Positions 1-8,074 are shown, counted from the stretch's first letter. The stretch: DNA of 64,000 nt from Streptomyces sp. NBC_00775 (GCF_036347135.1 NZ_CP108938.1:1116001-1180000), one strand, 5' to 3'. The notes: generated by a model not told the origin, from the letters alone. Numbers and translations are program-made.

Positions 1-44
1 CAGACCCGGGAGCCGGCCTCCATCACGACGAGCTGACGGGCGGA

Positions 45-74
45 GCCACCGCCACCGCCACCGCCACCGCCACC
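45..74. repeat. (GCCACC)5 simple repeat
   Basis: Five perfect head-to-tail copies of GCCACC lie in the first 123 bases, before the first gene. On the minus strand they read as GGT GGC triplets (a Gly run), so they could sit in or near the 5' end of a gene running off the left edge: ATG at 23-21 on the minus strand opens a frame MEAGSRV. I cannot recognise a protein there, so the left edge is otherwise unassigned. Confidence 0.7.
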
Positions 75-123
75 GCAGGAAAACGACGTGCTTCCCGCCG
101 CCCGCGGTCGCCATACTCGTGCG

Positions 124-639
124 ATGGCCAGGCCCCAGTCCTCCGCTCCCGTCCGTTTCCGCGACCCGCGGCGCACCAAGTACGACTTCACCGAGTCGAT
201 CCTGGTCCGGTGTCCGCGGTGCGAGCGGATCGCTCACGTACAGCCGGCGCCGGACGAGGAGCGACAGGGCAGACCCGGCGGGGTTTTCGCGCCGCGGCGC
301 CTGATCTGCCGGGGCTGCGGGCTCTCACGGCAGACGGACAGCAATCGCATCGCTCTGTGGCGGAGTTCCGCCGGGCCCGCCCTGGACCCCTACTTCGGCA
401 CCCCCCTCTGGCTCCAGACCGAGACCCGGCACGGCTGGCTGTGGGCCTACAACCTCGAACACCTCACATTCCTCCGGCAGTTCGTCGCGGCCTCGCTGCG
501 GGAGCGGGCGCCCTGGTACGACACGGGCCAGAAGATGACGGTGGTCGCCCGGCTGCCGGTGTGGATCAAGAGTGCGAAGAACCGGGACGAGGTGCTGCGG
601 GCCGTCGAGCGGATCCGGGGGTCCGTCAGCGCGGGCTGA
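124..639 (+). CDS. Zinc-ribbon protein, 171 aa, function unknown
   Basis: A small cytoplasmic protein with a zinc ribbon near the N-terminus: CPRC at about residue 29 and CRGC about 33 residues later give a four-cysteine knuckle pair. Behind it is an aromatic-rich region (Y/F/W clusters around PYFGTPLWLQT and GWLWAYNLEHL). Streptomyces genomes carry similar proteins annotated as TFIIB-type zinc-ribbon proteins, with no known function. I chose ATG 124 over the upstream frame start at 88 because a -10-like CATACT (112-117) stands 6 bases before it, as expected for a leaderless mRNA. Its last 14 bases overlap the convergent cobK stop. Confidence 0.75.
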   Translation: MARPQSSAPVRFRDPRRTKYDFTESILVRCPRCERIAHVQPAPDEERQGRPGGVFAPRRLICRGCGLSRQTDSNRIALWRSSAGPALDPYFGTPLWLQTETRHGWLWAYNLEHLTFLRQFVAASLRERAPWYDTGQKMTVVARLPVWIKSAKNRDEVLRAVERIRGSVSAG

Positions 640-1372
640 GGTCCAGCCGGGCCAGGGCCGATGCCACGTCCGGTACCGCCGTCACACCCTCCGGGAGTGG
701 TGGGCGGCGTACGACGACCACGGGGAGGCCGAGGTCACGGGCGGCGGTGAGTTTGGCCGCCGTGGCATCGCCTCCGCTGTCCTTGGTGACCAGGACGTCG
801 ATGCGGTGCTCGCGGAGCAAGGCCTTCTCTCCGTCCGGCGTGAACGGGCCGCGCGCCAGCAGCACTTCGGCGTCGGGGGGCAGCGGCGGCTCGGGCGCCT
901 CCACCGAACGTACGAGGAAGTGGAGTCCGGCGAGATGTGCGAAGGCCGCCAGGCCCAGCCGGCCCGTGGTGAGGAAGACGCGGCGGCCCAACGCCGGGAG
1001 CAGTGCGGCGGCTTCGGTGAGGGAGGCCGCCGAGTGCCACCGGTCGCCGGGGCCGGGGCGCCAGCCCGGGCGGCGCAGCACCACGGCCGGAACTCCGGTG
1101 ACCGCAGCGGCCCGCGCGGCGTTCGCCGTGATGCCGGAGGCGAACGGGTGCGTCGCGTCCACCACGGCAGCCACGCCGTGCTCGCGCAGCCACTCCGCCA
1201 GCCCTTCCGACCCGCCGAATCCCCCGATCCGTACGTCCCCTTCGAGCGCCCCGGGCCGGGACACCCGTCCCGCGAGGGAGGTCGTCACCCGCACCCCGGG
1301 ACGCGCCGCCAGCCCGGCGGCGAGCTCGCGCGCCTCGGTGGTGCCGCCGAGGACCAGGACGTGGGGGGACAT
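626..1372 (-). CDS. cobK: Precorrin-6A reductase
   Basis: CobK/CbiJ family (248 aa, normal family length). It reduces a macrocycle double bond of precorrin-6A (or cobalt-precorrin-6A) with NADPH in corrin-ring (vitamin B12) synthesis, in the cytoplasm. The N-terminus has the family opening VLVLGGTTEAREL, then a conserved DATHPFA stretch near residue 93 and FLTTGRLGL in the middle, followed by a VTKDSGG motif near residue 197. No other cobalamin gene is in the window, so it is a stand-alone copy here or the rest lies elsewhere. A -10-like TACGCT (1380-1385, minus) is 7 bases upstream of the ATG, suggesting a leaderless transcript. It is convergent with, and overlaps by 14 bases, the zinc-ribbon gene. 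Confidence 0.9.
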   Translation of the reverse strand: MSPHVLVLGGTTEARELAAGLAARPGVRVTTSLAGRVSRPGALEGDVRIGGFGGSEGLAEWLREHGVAAVVDATHPFASGITANAARAAAVTGVPAVVLRRPGWRPGPGDRWHSAASLTEAAALLPALGRRVFLTTGRLGLAAFAHLAGLHFLVRSVEAPEPPLPPDAEVLLARGPFTPDGEKALLREHRIDVLVTKDSGGDATAAKLTAARDLGLPVVVVRRPPLPEGVTAVPDVASALARLDLSPR

Positions 1373-1434
1373 GGGGTCGAGCGTACGGGGGTGGGGTGGG
1401 GAGCGGAGGTTCGGGTGGACTAGTAGGTGCGGGC

Positions 1435-1461
1435 GTCCGGCGGGTCCGGCGGGTCCGGCGG
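1435..1461. repeat. Three perfect 9-bp tandem repeats
   Basis: GTCCGGCGG is repeated three times without interruption in the short gap between cobK and the HAD gene. It lies upstream of the HAD promoter. No function is apparent; it may be a slippage product of GC-rich DNA. Confidence 0.7.
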
Positions 1462-1528
1462 AGTGAGTCGGCGGCGCAGGGCGCCTGCGTGCACGTGCGT
1501 CGCGGTCGCTGATCGGTATCGTCCGGAC

Positions 1529-2347
1529 ATGGAGTCGGTACGCGCGGTCCTGATCGACATCGACGGTGTGCTCACGGTCTCGTGGGAGCCGCTGCCCGGT
1601 GCGGTCGAGGCGCTACGGCGGATCCGGGCGTCCGGGCTCGGTGTCGCCCTGGTCACCAACACGACGTCCCGTACACGCGCGTCGATCGCCGCGACCCTGG
1701 CCGGAGCCGGCTTCCCCGTGGACGCCGAGGACATCCTCACCGCACCCGCCGTCACCGCCGCGTATCTCGCCGAGCGCCATCCGGGCGCCCGGTGCACCCT
1801 GCTGAACAGCGGTGACATCGCCGAGGACCTGGCGGGCGTCACGCTGCTCGACGACACAGACACGGGCGCCGACTCCGACACCGACACCGTGCCGGATGTG
1901 GTCGTCGTGGGCGGCGCGGGTCCCGAGTTCGGCTATGCCGCGCTCAACCGGGCCTTCGGGCACCTCCAGCGGGGCGCCCGGCTGGTCGCCATGCATCGCA
2001 ATCTGTACTGGCGGACGGACCGCGGGCTACAGCTCGACAGTGGTGCGTTCCTGCTCGGTCTGGAGCGGGCGGCCCGCACCGAGGCGGAGATCACCGGCAA
2101 ACCGGCGCCCGCGTTCTTCGAGACGGCGCTGGCACGTCTCGGGGTCGGTCCCGGGGAGGCGCTGATGGTCGGCGACGACATCGAGTCGGACGTACTCGCG
2201 GCGCAGCGCACCGGCATCACGGGTGTCCTGGTCAAGACCGGCAAGTACCTGCCGGAGAGCCATCGCGCGGCGAGCGGCGAGCCCGACCACGTGCTGGACT
2301 CCTTCGCGGATCTCCCCGCCCTGCTGAACGCCGCCGCCGGCCGGTAG
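1529..2347 (+). CDS. HAD-superfamily IIA phosphatase (NagD/phosphoglycolate-type)
   Basis: A 272-aa HAD hydrolase of subfamily IIA, probably a cytoplasmic sugar- or nucleotide-phosphate phosphatase; the substrate cannot be read from sequence. Motif I is DIDGVL near residue 8 (nucleophile Asp plus general acid Asp), motif II is VTNTTSRT near residue 45, Lys follows in ITGKPAP, and motif IV is MVGDDIESDV near residue 213. An Asp/Thr-rich insertion (DTDTGADSDTDT) near residues 109-120 is unlike the rest. Start ATG 1529 fits an SD-less, leaderless start: TATCGT at 1517-1522 is 6 bases upstream. The frame stays open upstream to 1427 but that stretch is low complexity. It is convergent with the TauE gene, 3 bases apart. 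Confidence 0.88.
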   Translation: MESVRAVLIDIDGVLTVSWEPLPGAVEALRRIRASGLGVALVTNTTSRTRASIAATLAGAGFPVDAEDILTAPAVTAAYLAERHPGARCTLLNSGDIAEDLAGVTLLDDTDTGADSDTDTVPDVVVVGGAGPEFGYAALNRAFGHLQRGARLVAMHRNLYWRTDRGLQLDSGAFLLGLERAARTEAEITGKPAPAFFETALARLGVGPGEALMVGDDIESDVLAAQRTGITGVLVKTGKYLPESHRAASGEPDHVLDSFADLPALLNAAAGR

Positions 2348-2350
2348 CGG

Positions 2351-3124
2351 TCAGCGCAGCAGCAGCTGCACTCCGCCCACCACCGTCGCCGCGATCACCA
2401 GCCGTTCGAACAGCAGCTGGTTGATCCGGTTCACAGCCCATTTGCCGATGAACGCCCCCGGCACGACGAACGCCGCCAACGCCGCGTCCAGCAGCAGCGA
2501 GTGGCCGTCGATCAGCCCGAGGCCCACGCTGAAGGGCACCTTGGAGACGTTGACGATCAGGAAGAAGAAGGCGGAGGTGCCGAGGAAGCCCAGCTTGCGG
2601 AAGCCCGCCGAGAGGAGATACATCGACATCACCGGGCCGCCCGCGTTGGCGACCATCGTCGTGAAGCCGCCGAGCACCCCGTACGAACGCGCCTTGATCC
2701 GGCCGGTGCGGGTCGCCACCGAGTCGGGTTCGTCGTCCTGGGCGGCAGCCCGGCGACGCCACATGGTGACCGCCGCCATCAGCAGCAGGATCGCGCCGAT
2801 CGAGGTCCGCACGACCCCGTCGTCGGCCCACACCAGGAACAGCGTGCCGAGGACGACGCCCGCGGCGACCGCCGGGAACAGCCGCCAGAGCGTCGGCCAG
2901 TGGGCGTGCCGCCGGTAGGTGAGTACGGCGAGCACGTCCCCGACGATCAGGATGGGCAGGAGCACCCCGGTCGAGGCGCGGGCGGGCAGCACGGCGGCGA
3001 AGATCGCCAGGCTGACCGTGTTGGCCCCGCTCACGGCGGTCTTCGAGAAACCGACGAGCAGGGCCGCGGCGGCGAGAGCGGCGAACTCCCAGATGGATAT
3101 GTGCCAGAGCGTCATCGTGTTCAT
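2351..3124 (-). CDS. TauE/SafE-family membrane permease
   Basis: A 257-aa inner-membrane protein of the sulfite exporter TauE/SafE family (PF01925): about eight hydrophobic helices in two repeats, the first beginning FAALAAAALLVGFSKTAVSG (GFSKTxxxG is the family's first-repeat signature), the second around YGVLGGFTTMVANAGGPVMSM. These proteins move sulfite, sulfoacetate or other small organic anions; the substrate here is unknown. I placed the start at ATG 3124. An earlier in-frame ATG at 3151 follows GGTGAG directly and is less likely; ATG 3115 is also possible. A TAGCAT box (3135-3140, minus) lies 10 bases before ATG 3124. Confidence 0.85.
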   Translation of the reverse strand: MNTMTLWHISIWEFAALAAAALLVGFSKTAVSGANTVSLAIFAAVLPARASTGVLLPILIVGDVLAVLTYRRHAHWPTLWRLFPAVAAGVVLGTLFLVWADDGVVRTSIGAILLLMAAVTMWRRRAAAQDDEPDSVATRTGRIKARSYGVLGGFTTMVANAGGPVMSMYLLSAGFRKLGFLGTSAFFFLIVNVSKVPFSVGLGLIDGHSLLLDAALAAFVVPGAFIGKWAVNRINQLLFERLVIAATVVGGVQLLLR

Positions 3125-3246
3125 GCGGGGACCGATGCTATGCGCACGCATCTCACCGCGTAAGCAGCGTCTCGCCAGGTGACCTCCGCGGCACGTCGCG
3201 GCGGTCCCGCCGACGGACCGTCCCGCCGACGCCTGGTGCCCCCGCG

Positions 3247-3466
3247 TCAGCTCCCGTGGCGCGCCCGCGGCTCCCGCTTGAGGACCTTCGCGCTCGGGCC
3301 CAGCGGCAGCGCGTCGGTGGACTCCACGCGGCGCGGGTACGTGTGGCGGCCCAGGTGCTCCTTGGACCAGTCGGTGATCTCCGCCGCGTCCGAAGTGGTT
3401 CCCGGGGCGCGTACGACGACCGCGCACGCCTCCTCTCCGTGCGGCTCGGCCGAAGGCGTGGAACTG
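3247..3466 (-). pseudogene. C-terminal remnant of an acyl-CoA ligase (FadD-like)
   Basis: The minus-strand frame ending at TGA 3249-3247 encodes only the last ~70 residues of an ANL-superfamily acyl-CoA synthetase. It begins near PSAEPHGEEACAVVV, continues through EITDWSKEHL and HTYPRRVESTDALP, and ends with the A10-type catalytic loop GPSAKVLKRE. That lysine-containing loop and the surrounding order are what an intact ligase has at its extreme C-terminus. The first ~430 residues are absent: upstream of about 3466 the frame has no recognisable homology and stops at 3547. No start codon or RBS is present. The frame is not interrupted inside the fragment, so the loss was a large deletion or replacement. 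Both flanking gaps hold nothing else recognisable. Confidence 0.85.
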
Positions 3467-3651
3467 CGGCAGCGCGCCGAGCGCCATGTCGTCGGGTCGG
3501 ATGTCTCCGTTCCTTGCTGCGGCTCTGGTTCCGCATGCCCTCGCGGTCAGCCGGGCGGCCGCGAGTCGCCCGGGGGTGGCAGACTGCTCGCACGTCGTGT
3601 CGAACGCGGGTCGGCAGGGCGAACTGGACAGCCGAGCAGAGGAGTTGACGC

Positions 3652-4464
3652 ATGACGGGGACCGAGCCCGCCGCCCACCAGATCGACACCAGCAAGCCGC
3701 ATCCGGCGCGGGTGTACGACTGGTACCTGGGCGGCAAGGACAACTACCCGGTCGACGAGCAGCTCGGGCAGCACATCATGTCGCTCGATCCGGGCGCCAA
3801 GCGTGCCGCGCACAGCAACCGCTGGTTCATGCAGCGGGCCACCCGCCACCTGGTCCGCGCGGCGGGCATCCGCCAGTTCCTCGACGTCGGCACCGGCATT
3901 CCCACGGAACCCAACCTGCACCAGATCGCCCAGTTCACCGCTCCGGACGCACGGGTCGTGTACGTCGACAACGACCCGATCGTCCTTGCGCACGCCGAGG
4001 CCCTGTTGCGCGGAACCCCGGAGGGAGTGACGGAGTACGTCCAGGCCGACGCGCGCGAGCCGCGGAAGATCCTCGAAGAGGCGGGGCGCGTACTCGACTT
4101 CGACCGTCCCGTAGCCCTGTCGCTCATCGCCCTGATGCACTTCATCGCCGACGAGAGCGGCGCGTACGAGCTGGTGGAGACCCTCGTGGAGGCGCTGGCG
4201 CCGGGCAGTTGTCTGGTTCTGTCCGCGATGACCGCCGACTTCGAGCCCGAGAACGTGCGGCGGGGCATCGAGACGTATGCGAAGGGAGGCGTGACCCTCG
4301 TGGGCCGCTCGCGCACCGAAGTGAGCCGCTTCTTCAAGGGACTTGACCTGGTCGAGCCGGGAATCGTGTCCGTGAAGGACTGGCATCCGGAACTCGGGGA
4401 GGGCGAGACCCCGATCGGCGACGCGCCTGTCTCCTTGTACGGCGGAGTCGGTTTCAAGGCCTAG
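3652..4464 (+). CDS. SAM-dependent methyltransferase, DUF574/Methyltransf_19 family
   Basis: A 270-aa class-I methyltransferase of the PF04672 (Methyltransf_19) group, greatly expanded in Streptomyces, with no assigned substrate. The family opening is visible: IDTSKPHPARVYDWYLGGKDNYPVD at residues 11-35. The SAM-binding motif I FLDVGTGIPT is near residue 76, VVYVDNDPIVL near 103, and a YVQADARE acidic turn near 125. The start is supported by GAGGAG at 3639-3644, 7 bases before ATG. It stands alone between two gene remnants (acyl-CoA ligase and amidohydrolase), so context does not suggest a pathway. Confidence 0.88.
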   Translation: MTGTEPAAHQIDTSKPHPARVYDWYLGGKDNYPVDEQLGQHIMSLDPGAKRAAHSNRWFMQRATRHLVRAAGIRQFLDVGTGIPTEPNLHQIAQFTAPDARVVYVDNDPIVLAHAEALLRGTPEGVTEYVQADAREPRKILEEAGRVLDFDRPVALSLIALMHFIADESGAYELVETLVEALAPGSCLVLSAMTADFEPENVRRGIETYAKGGVTLVGRSRTEVSRFFKGLDLVEPGIVSVKDWHPELGEGETPIGDAPVSLYGGVGFKA

Positions 4465-4496
4465 CAGGGCCCTCGGCCCCAAGGCGGCACGGGGGC

Positions 4497-4634
4497 GAAT
4501 CCCGGGACGACGGTGCGGCCCGTCATGTCGAGCACCTCGGCATCGGCGGTGATCTCGCGCTCCATCGCCGCGATCCTCCCGTCCTCGGTGAGGACGTCGC
4601 CCTGGGGCAGGTCCCCGATGTCGGGGTCCAAAAA
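4497..4634 (-). pseudogene. N-terminal remnant of an amidohydrolase
   Basis: A 46-residue island of homology on the minus strand: FLDPDIGDLPQGDVLTEDGRIAA, then EITADAEVLDMTGRTVVPGF. This is the N-terminal beta-sandwich of a metal-dependent amidohydrolase, ending exactly where the first metal-binding H-x-H motif should follow (PGFvDtHxH). Here it runs into APVPPWGRGPC and a stop at 4461. Upstream of position 4634 the frame changes character and no start codon leads into it. Both ends of the gene are therefore lost. The neighbouring minus-strand frame (about 4634-4741, IRQLIGVLQEIEMLQEAV) may be debris of another gene that I cannot identify. Confidence 0.75.
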
Positions 4635-4831
4635 CGCTGTGCCGCACGGACGGCGACAGCCTCCTGGAGCATCTCGATCTCCTGGAGCACCCCGATCAGC
4701 TGCCTGATGGCGGGCCCGCGGGCCGCGCCCGGCCGGATCACGGCGAAGACGGTACGGCTGACGGTGAGAACCGTACGGCTGACGGGCTGCGCGAGCGGAC
4801 AGCAGTGGTACGCGCGAGTCGGACAGCAGTG

Positions 4832-5365
4832 TCAGCAGGACTCCTCCGCCCCGGCGCACGACTCGTCCACGATCCCGAGCGTGACAAAGGCGCGGGTGAA
4901 CGACATGAAGCCCTCCTCGCCCAGGGGCTCCACCACACGTCGGCGGACCGCCTCGGCGAACACCTTGGCCGCAGTCGTGGCGGTCTCCCGGCCGAGCGGT
5001 GTCAGCGCGGCGTACGTCACCCTGCGGTCGGAGCTGGACGGGCGGCGCTCGACGAATCCGGCGTCGGCCAGCCGGTCGACGACTCCGGTCGTCCCGGCGG
5101 TGGAGAAGCCGAGCGTCTGGGCGAGGAGCCGCATGGGGGCGGCCTGATCGGGCGCGGTGACCAGGAAGCAGAGCACTTCGAGCGACGAGGGCGGCAGACC
5201 GACCTCGCGCTGCGCCTCGGCGAGCAGTTCGTCGGTGAGGTCACGGAATCCCGACGCCAACGCATTCCAGCGCTGCAGCAGCTCGGTCAACTCGGCGCTC
5301 GGGCACGCCTCGTCGGCAGCGCCGGGGCACTCGACCTCTTCGGCTGACTGCTGGGACTCCCCCAT
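4832..5365 (-). CDS. MarR-family transcriptional regulator
   Basis: A 177-aa winged-helix repressor, dimeric and DNA-binding in the family. The wHTH runs from about residue 55 (LPPSSLEVLCFLV) through the recognition helix RLLAQTLGFSTAGTTGVVDRLADAGFVERRPSSSDRR to the wing, followed by the C-terminal dimer helix. The N-terminus is Glu/Gln rich and the C-terminus ends CAGAEESC with two cysteines, which might sense oxidation (inference). ATG 5365 is chosen because GGGAG (minus, 5373-5377) stands 7 bases upstream. The frame extends further upstream, through a 24-bp tandem repeat, but without an RBS. It is divergent from the YceI gene, and repeated TAATAGCT elements in the shared gap are its likely operator. 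Confidence 0.88.
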   Translation of the reverse strand: MGESQQSAEEVECPGAADEACPSAELTELLQRWNALASGFRDLTDELLAEAQREVGLPPSSLEVLCFLVTAPDQAAPMRLLAQTLGFSTAGTTGVVDRLADAGFVERRPSSSDRRVTYAALTPLGRETATTAAKVFAEAVRRRVVEPLGEEGFMSFTRAFVTLGIVDESCAGAEESC

Positions 5366-5385
5366 GCGCTGACTCCCGTCGTCCA

Positions 5386-5433
5386 ATCCCAAGGCCTGCC
5401 CCGTTCTTGATCCCAAGGCCTGCCCCGTTCTTG
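5386..5433. repeat. Two perfect 24-bp tandem copies
   Basis: ATCCCAAGGCCTGCCC followed by CGTTCTTG occurs twice head to tail, directly upstream of the MarR gene in its 5' region. The unit length is a multiple of three, so it would not break a frame reading through. No function seen. Confidence 0.8.
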
Positions 5434-5472
5434 ATTCCGGGGCCCGACCCGCTTGCCGAGGATACCTCGCAC

Positions 5473-5517
5473 AGCTATTATCTCGCCAACTACCTAATAG
5501 CTGCCTAGGTAATAGCT
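5473..5517. promoter_or_regulatory. Probable MarR operator in the marR-yceI divergent region
   Basis: The AT-rich core of the divergent gap carries one inverted and two direct copies of TAATAGCT: AGCTATTA at 5473-5480, TAATAGCT at 5495-5502 and again at 5510-5517. Between the last two, ACCTA (5492-5496) and TAGGT (5506-5510) form an inverted repeat with a 9-base spacer. Such a cluster in an otherwise GC-rich intergenic region fits autoregulation of the MarR gene and control of the YceI gene. This is inference from position and symmetry. Confidence 0.6.
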
Positions 5518-5575
5518 AGCGGTGTATTGATCCTTCAAGCAACCCGCACCCGTCCCCCGAAAGGCATGAACGACC

Positions 5576-6127
5576 ATGTCCCACACCACTTCGCACTCCC
5601 CCCAGTCCGGTTCGCTCGCGGAGGTCGCCGCCGGTCGCTGGACTCTCGACCCGGCGGGCACGACGGTCCGTGTCCAGCACAAGACGTTCTGGGGCCTGGT
5701 CAACGTCAAGGGCGTCTTCACCGAGGTCAGCGGCGACGGCGAGGTGCTCGCCGGCGGCGGCGCGCACGGCAGCGTGACGATCGACGCCGCTTCCCTGGAC
5801 ACCAAGAACGCCAAGCGCGACAAGCACCTGCGCTCCGCGGACTTCTTCGACGTCGACAAGCACCCCTCGCTCGTCTTCACCGCCAACGAGGTCACCGCGA
5901 CCGGCAACGGCAGCGCCCAGGTCACCGGCGAACTGACCGTGACGGGCGTGAGCCGCGAGCTGTCCTTCACCGCCGAGGCGTCCGAGATATCGGCCGACGC
6001 GGTCACCCTCACCGCCGAGATCCCCGTGGAGCGCGCGCAGTTCGGCATGACCTGGAACCAGGCCGGCATGCTGAAGCCGCTGACGTTCGTCACGATCACC
6101 GCGCGCTTCACCCGCCAGGCGTCCTGA
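5576..6127 (+). CDS. YceI-family protein
   Basis: A 183-aa YceI-domain protein (lipocalin-like beta-barrel that binds isoprenoid or other amphiphilic lipids in characterised members). The domain starts at GRWTLDPAGTTVRVQHKTFWGLVNVKGVF near residue 17 and includes the conserved KRDKHLRSADFFDVDKHP stretch near 82 and LTVTGVSRELSF near 121. No signal peptide is visible, so it is probably cytoplasmic, as for many actinobacterial YceI proteins. GAAAGG precedes the ATG by 12 bases; another ATG at 5566 is out of frame. Divergent from a MarR gene that probably controls it. Confidence 0.9.
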   Translation: MSHTTSHSPQSGSLAEVAAGRWTLDPAGTTVRVQHKTFWGLVNVKGVFTEVSGDGEVLAGGGAHGSVTIDAASLDTKNAKRDKHLRSADFFDVDKHPSLVFTANEVTATGNGSAQVTGELTVTGVSRELSFTAEASEISADAVTLTAEIPVERAQFGMTWNQAGMLKPLTFVTITARFTRQAS

Positions 6128-6225
6128 CACCGCGCCCGTCCCGGCCGTCCTCCCCCGCTGCCACGCCGAACTACTCCACTAGGGTGAGCGTCTACGCGGG
6201 TGCGCGGGGCGGAGGGAAGCGAGCG

Positions 6226-7290
6226 GTGGGCAAGAAGGCGGTGACCTCGCCCCAGGGCGATACCTCGACGGTCAGGGACGTCGCGGCCCGGGCGGGCGTG
6301 TCGGCGTCCACCGTCTCCCGTGTGCTCGGCGGCACCTACCCCGTGGCCAAGGCCACCCGCGCCAAGGTCCTCAAGGCCATACGCGAGCTCGACTATGTGG
6401 TCAACGCACACGCCCGGGCGCTGGGCGGCTCCACCAACAACACGGTGGCGTTCGTCGTAGACGACGTCACCGGATCGTTCTACGCCCATATCGCTCGCGG
6501 TGTGGAGGAGCAGGCGTCCGCCGAGGGCCGGCTGTGCATGCTGTGCACCACGCACAACGACCCGCAGCGCGTTCTCGCGGTGGTCGAGACGATGCGTGAA
6601 CAGCGCGCCGACGCCGTCATCGTGGTCGGCGGCGCCTGGGACGACCAGGCCTACCAGGACCGCATGACCCACTTCGCGCACGCCCTCGACCGGGCGGGCT
6701 CGCGGCTCGTCCTCGTCGGTCGGCCGCCGCTAGGCCCGGGAGTGCCCGCGACCGTCGTGGACTACGACAACGAGGGCGGCGCCTTCGCCATGACGACCCA
6801 TCTGCTGAGCGCGGGCCACCGCCGGGTCGCCTATCTCGGCCGGGTGCCGGGCCTGTCCACCAGCGGCCAGCGCATCAGCGGCTTCACCCGGGCACACGAG
6901 ATGCTCGACGTCGAGCCCGACCCCAAGCTGATCATCGACGGCACCTTCAGCCGCGGCTTCGGCTACCAGGGAATGCGTGAACTCCTCATATCCGGCGCCG
7001 AGTTCAGCGCCGTCTTCGCGGGCACCGACATGGTCGCGGCGGGAGCCCTGCAGGCGCTGAGGGAGGCCGGAGTGCGCGTTCCCGAGGACGTCGCGCTGGC
7101 CGGCTACGACGACATCCCGACCGCCATCGACGTGTACCCGACGCTGACCACCGTCCACGTACCGGCCGAGGCGCTGGGCCGTGCGGCCGTCCGGTTGGCG
7201 CTGCACCGCGAGGAGTTCCCGGAGAGCCAGCACCACGTGCTCGGCACCCACATCGTCGTACGGGACTCGACGCGGCGCCACGGCCGCTGA
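6226..7290 (+). CDS. LacI-family transcriptional regulator
   Basis: A 354-aa LacI/GalR repressor: N-terminal HTH plus hinge (TVRDVAARAGVSASTVSRVLGG, residues about 15-36, then the hinge helix region VVNAHARALGG) and a periplasmic-binding-protein-like sensor from about residue 70 to 345. The start is GTG 6226, with GGAGGG at 6211-6216 upstream (spacing 9) and a TAGGGT -10 box at 6180-6185. Frames upstream of this overlap the YceI gene in another phase and are not coding. Ligand unknown; no sugar transporter or hydrolase follows it, only a broken MFS gene, so its regulon is probably elsewhere. Confidence 0.88.
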   Translation: MGKKAVTSPQGDTSTVRDVAARAGVSASTVSRVLGGTYPVAKATRAKVLKAIRELDYVVNAHARALGGSTNNTVAFVVDDVTGSFYAHIARGVEEQASAEGRLCMLCTTHNDPQRVLAVVETMREQRADAVIVVGGAWDDQAYQDRMTHFAHALDRAGSRLVLVGRPPLGPGVPATVVDYDNEGGAFAMTTHLLSAGHRRVAYLGRVPGLSTSGQRISGFTRAHEMLDVEPDPKLIIDGTFSRGFGYQGMRELLISGAEFSAVFAGTDMVAAGALQALREAGVRVPEDVALAGYDDIPTAIDVYPTLTTVHVPAEALGRAAVRLALHREEFPESQHHVLGTHIVVRDSTRRHGR

Positions 7291-7342
7291 TCGCACCCCC
7301 TTCTCCGATCGCGCTCCCTTCTCTGATCGCGCCCCCCTTCAC
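7289..7342. repeat. Three imperfect 18-bp tandem repeats
   Basis: Three adjacent 18-base units beginning GATCGC and ending CCTTCTCC, CCTTCTCT and CCTTCAC follow the LacI stop codon. They differ at two to four positions. The rest of the gap to about 7540 holds no recognisable gene or element. Confidence 0.6.
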
Positions 7343-7540
7343 GGAACGCGCCGACCGGTACCGCCGCACGGGTACGTCGCCCTGGCCAAGGCGCGCCGGG
7401 ACTGGTGCATTCGGCCGACGGCAGGCAGACGGCCATTGCACGTGATGGTGTCCCGCCGCGCATACGAGGAGTGCCCGGCAGTGGCAGTGCGCCGATTGAA
7501 CTGGCCCAAAATGCGTCAATATCACCCATATGCGAACTAA

Positions 7541-8074
7541 CGTCAGGGGCGCGCCCTGATGGCGATCGGCCTGGGCGCCCTGACCGCGGGTTTCGCGCTG
7601 CTCGCCCTCTGGCCGGAGCCCACCGGCTACGGCGTGATCGCCGTCGTACTGACCTCGCTCGGCCTGGGTGACGGCCTGGCCATCACCACGTCCGCGGCCG
7701 TGCTGGTCTCCGCGGTTCCCGCCGAACGGGCCGGGCAGGCCGGCGCGGTCTCGGAGACGAGCTACGAGCTGGGGGTGGGCCCGGGCGTCGCTCTGCTCGG
7801 CTCCATCCATGCCGCCGTCTATCACGCGAGGCTCGGCCCTCTCCCCCTGGAGGGCGAACAGCTCCGCACCGCCAGGGAGTCCGCGGGCGGCGCCCATGAT
7901 GTCGCCCAGGACATCGGCGGCGCCCAGGGCGCGGCCGTACTGAGGGCGGCGAGTGACGCCTTCGACAGCGCGCTCACCACAACCGCGTACGTCTCCGCCG
8001 CCCTCGTGGCGGTCGCCGCCGTCCTCACGGTCGCCCTCGTGCCCAAGGACTTCAAAGTGACCGGCACCCACTGA
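7541..8074 (+). pseudogene. C-terminal remnant of an MFS (DHA2-type) transporter
   Basis: The open frame begins just after an in-frame TAA at 7538-7540 and gives ~177 residues that match only the last third of a 14-helix drug-exporter type MFS protein. Seen are GRALMAIGLGALTAGFALLALWP, a helix with GLGDGLAITTSAAVLVSAVP, the conserved ERAGQAGAVSETSYELGVGPGVALLGS loop/helix, and a last helix before the stop. An intact member would be 450-500 aa, so about ten N-terminal helices are missing. No RBS precedes ATG 7559. The AT-richer sequence at 7500-7545 marks the breakpoint. It cannot work alone as a transporter. Confidence 0.8.

Noticed and set aside
45..74. CRISPR-like repetition
   Set aside because: A simple hexanucleotide repeat without spacers; no cas genes anywhere in the window.
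5527..6225. Very long frame running from 5527 through the LacI gene
   Set aside because: It overlaps the YceI gene in another phase and has no homology before about 6226; a GTG with GGAGGG and a TAGGGT promoter marks the true LacI start.
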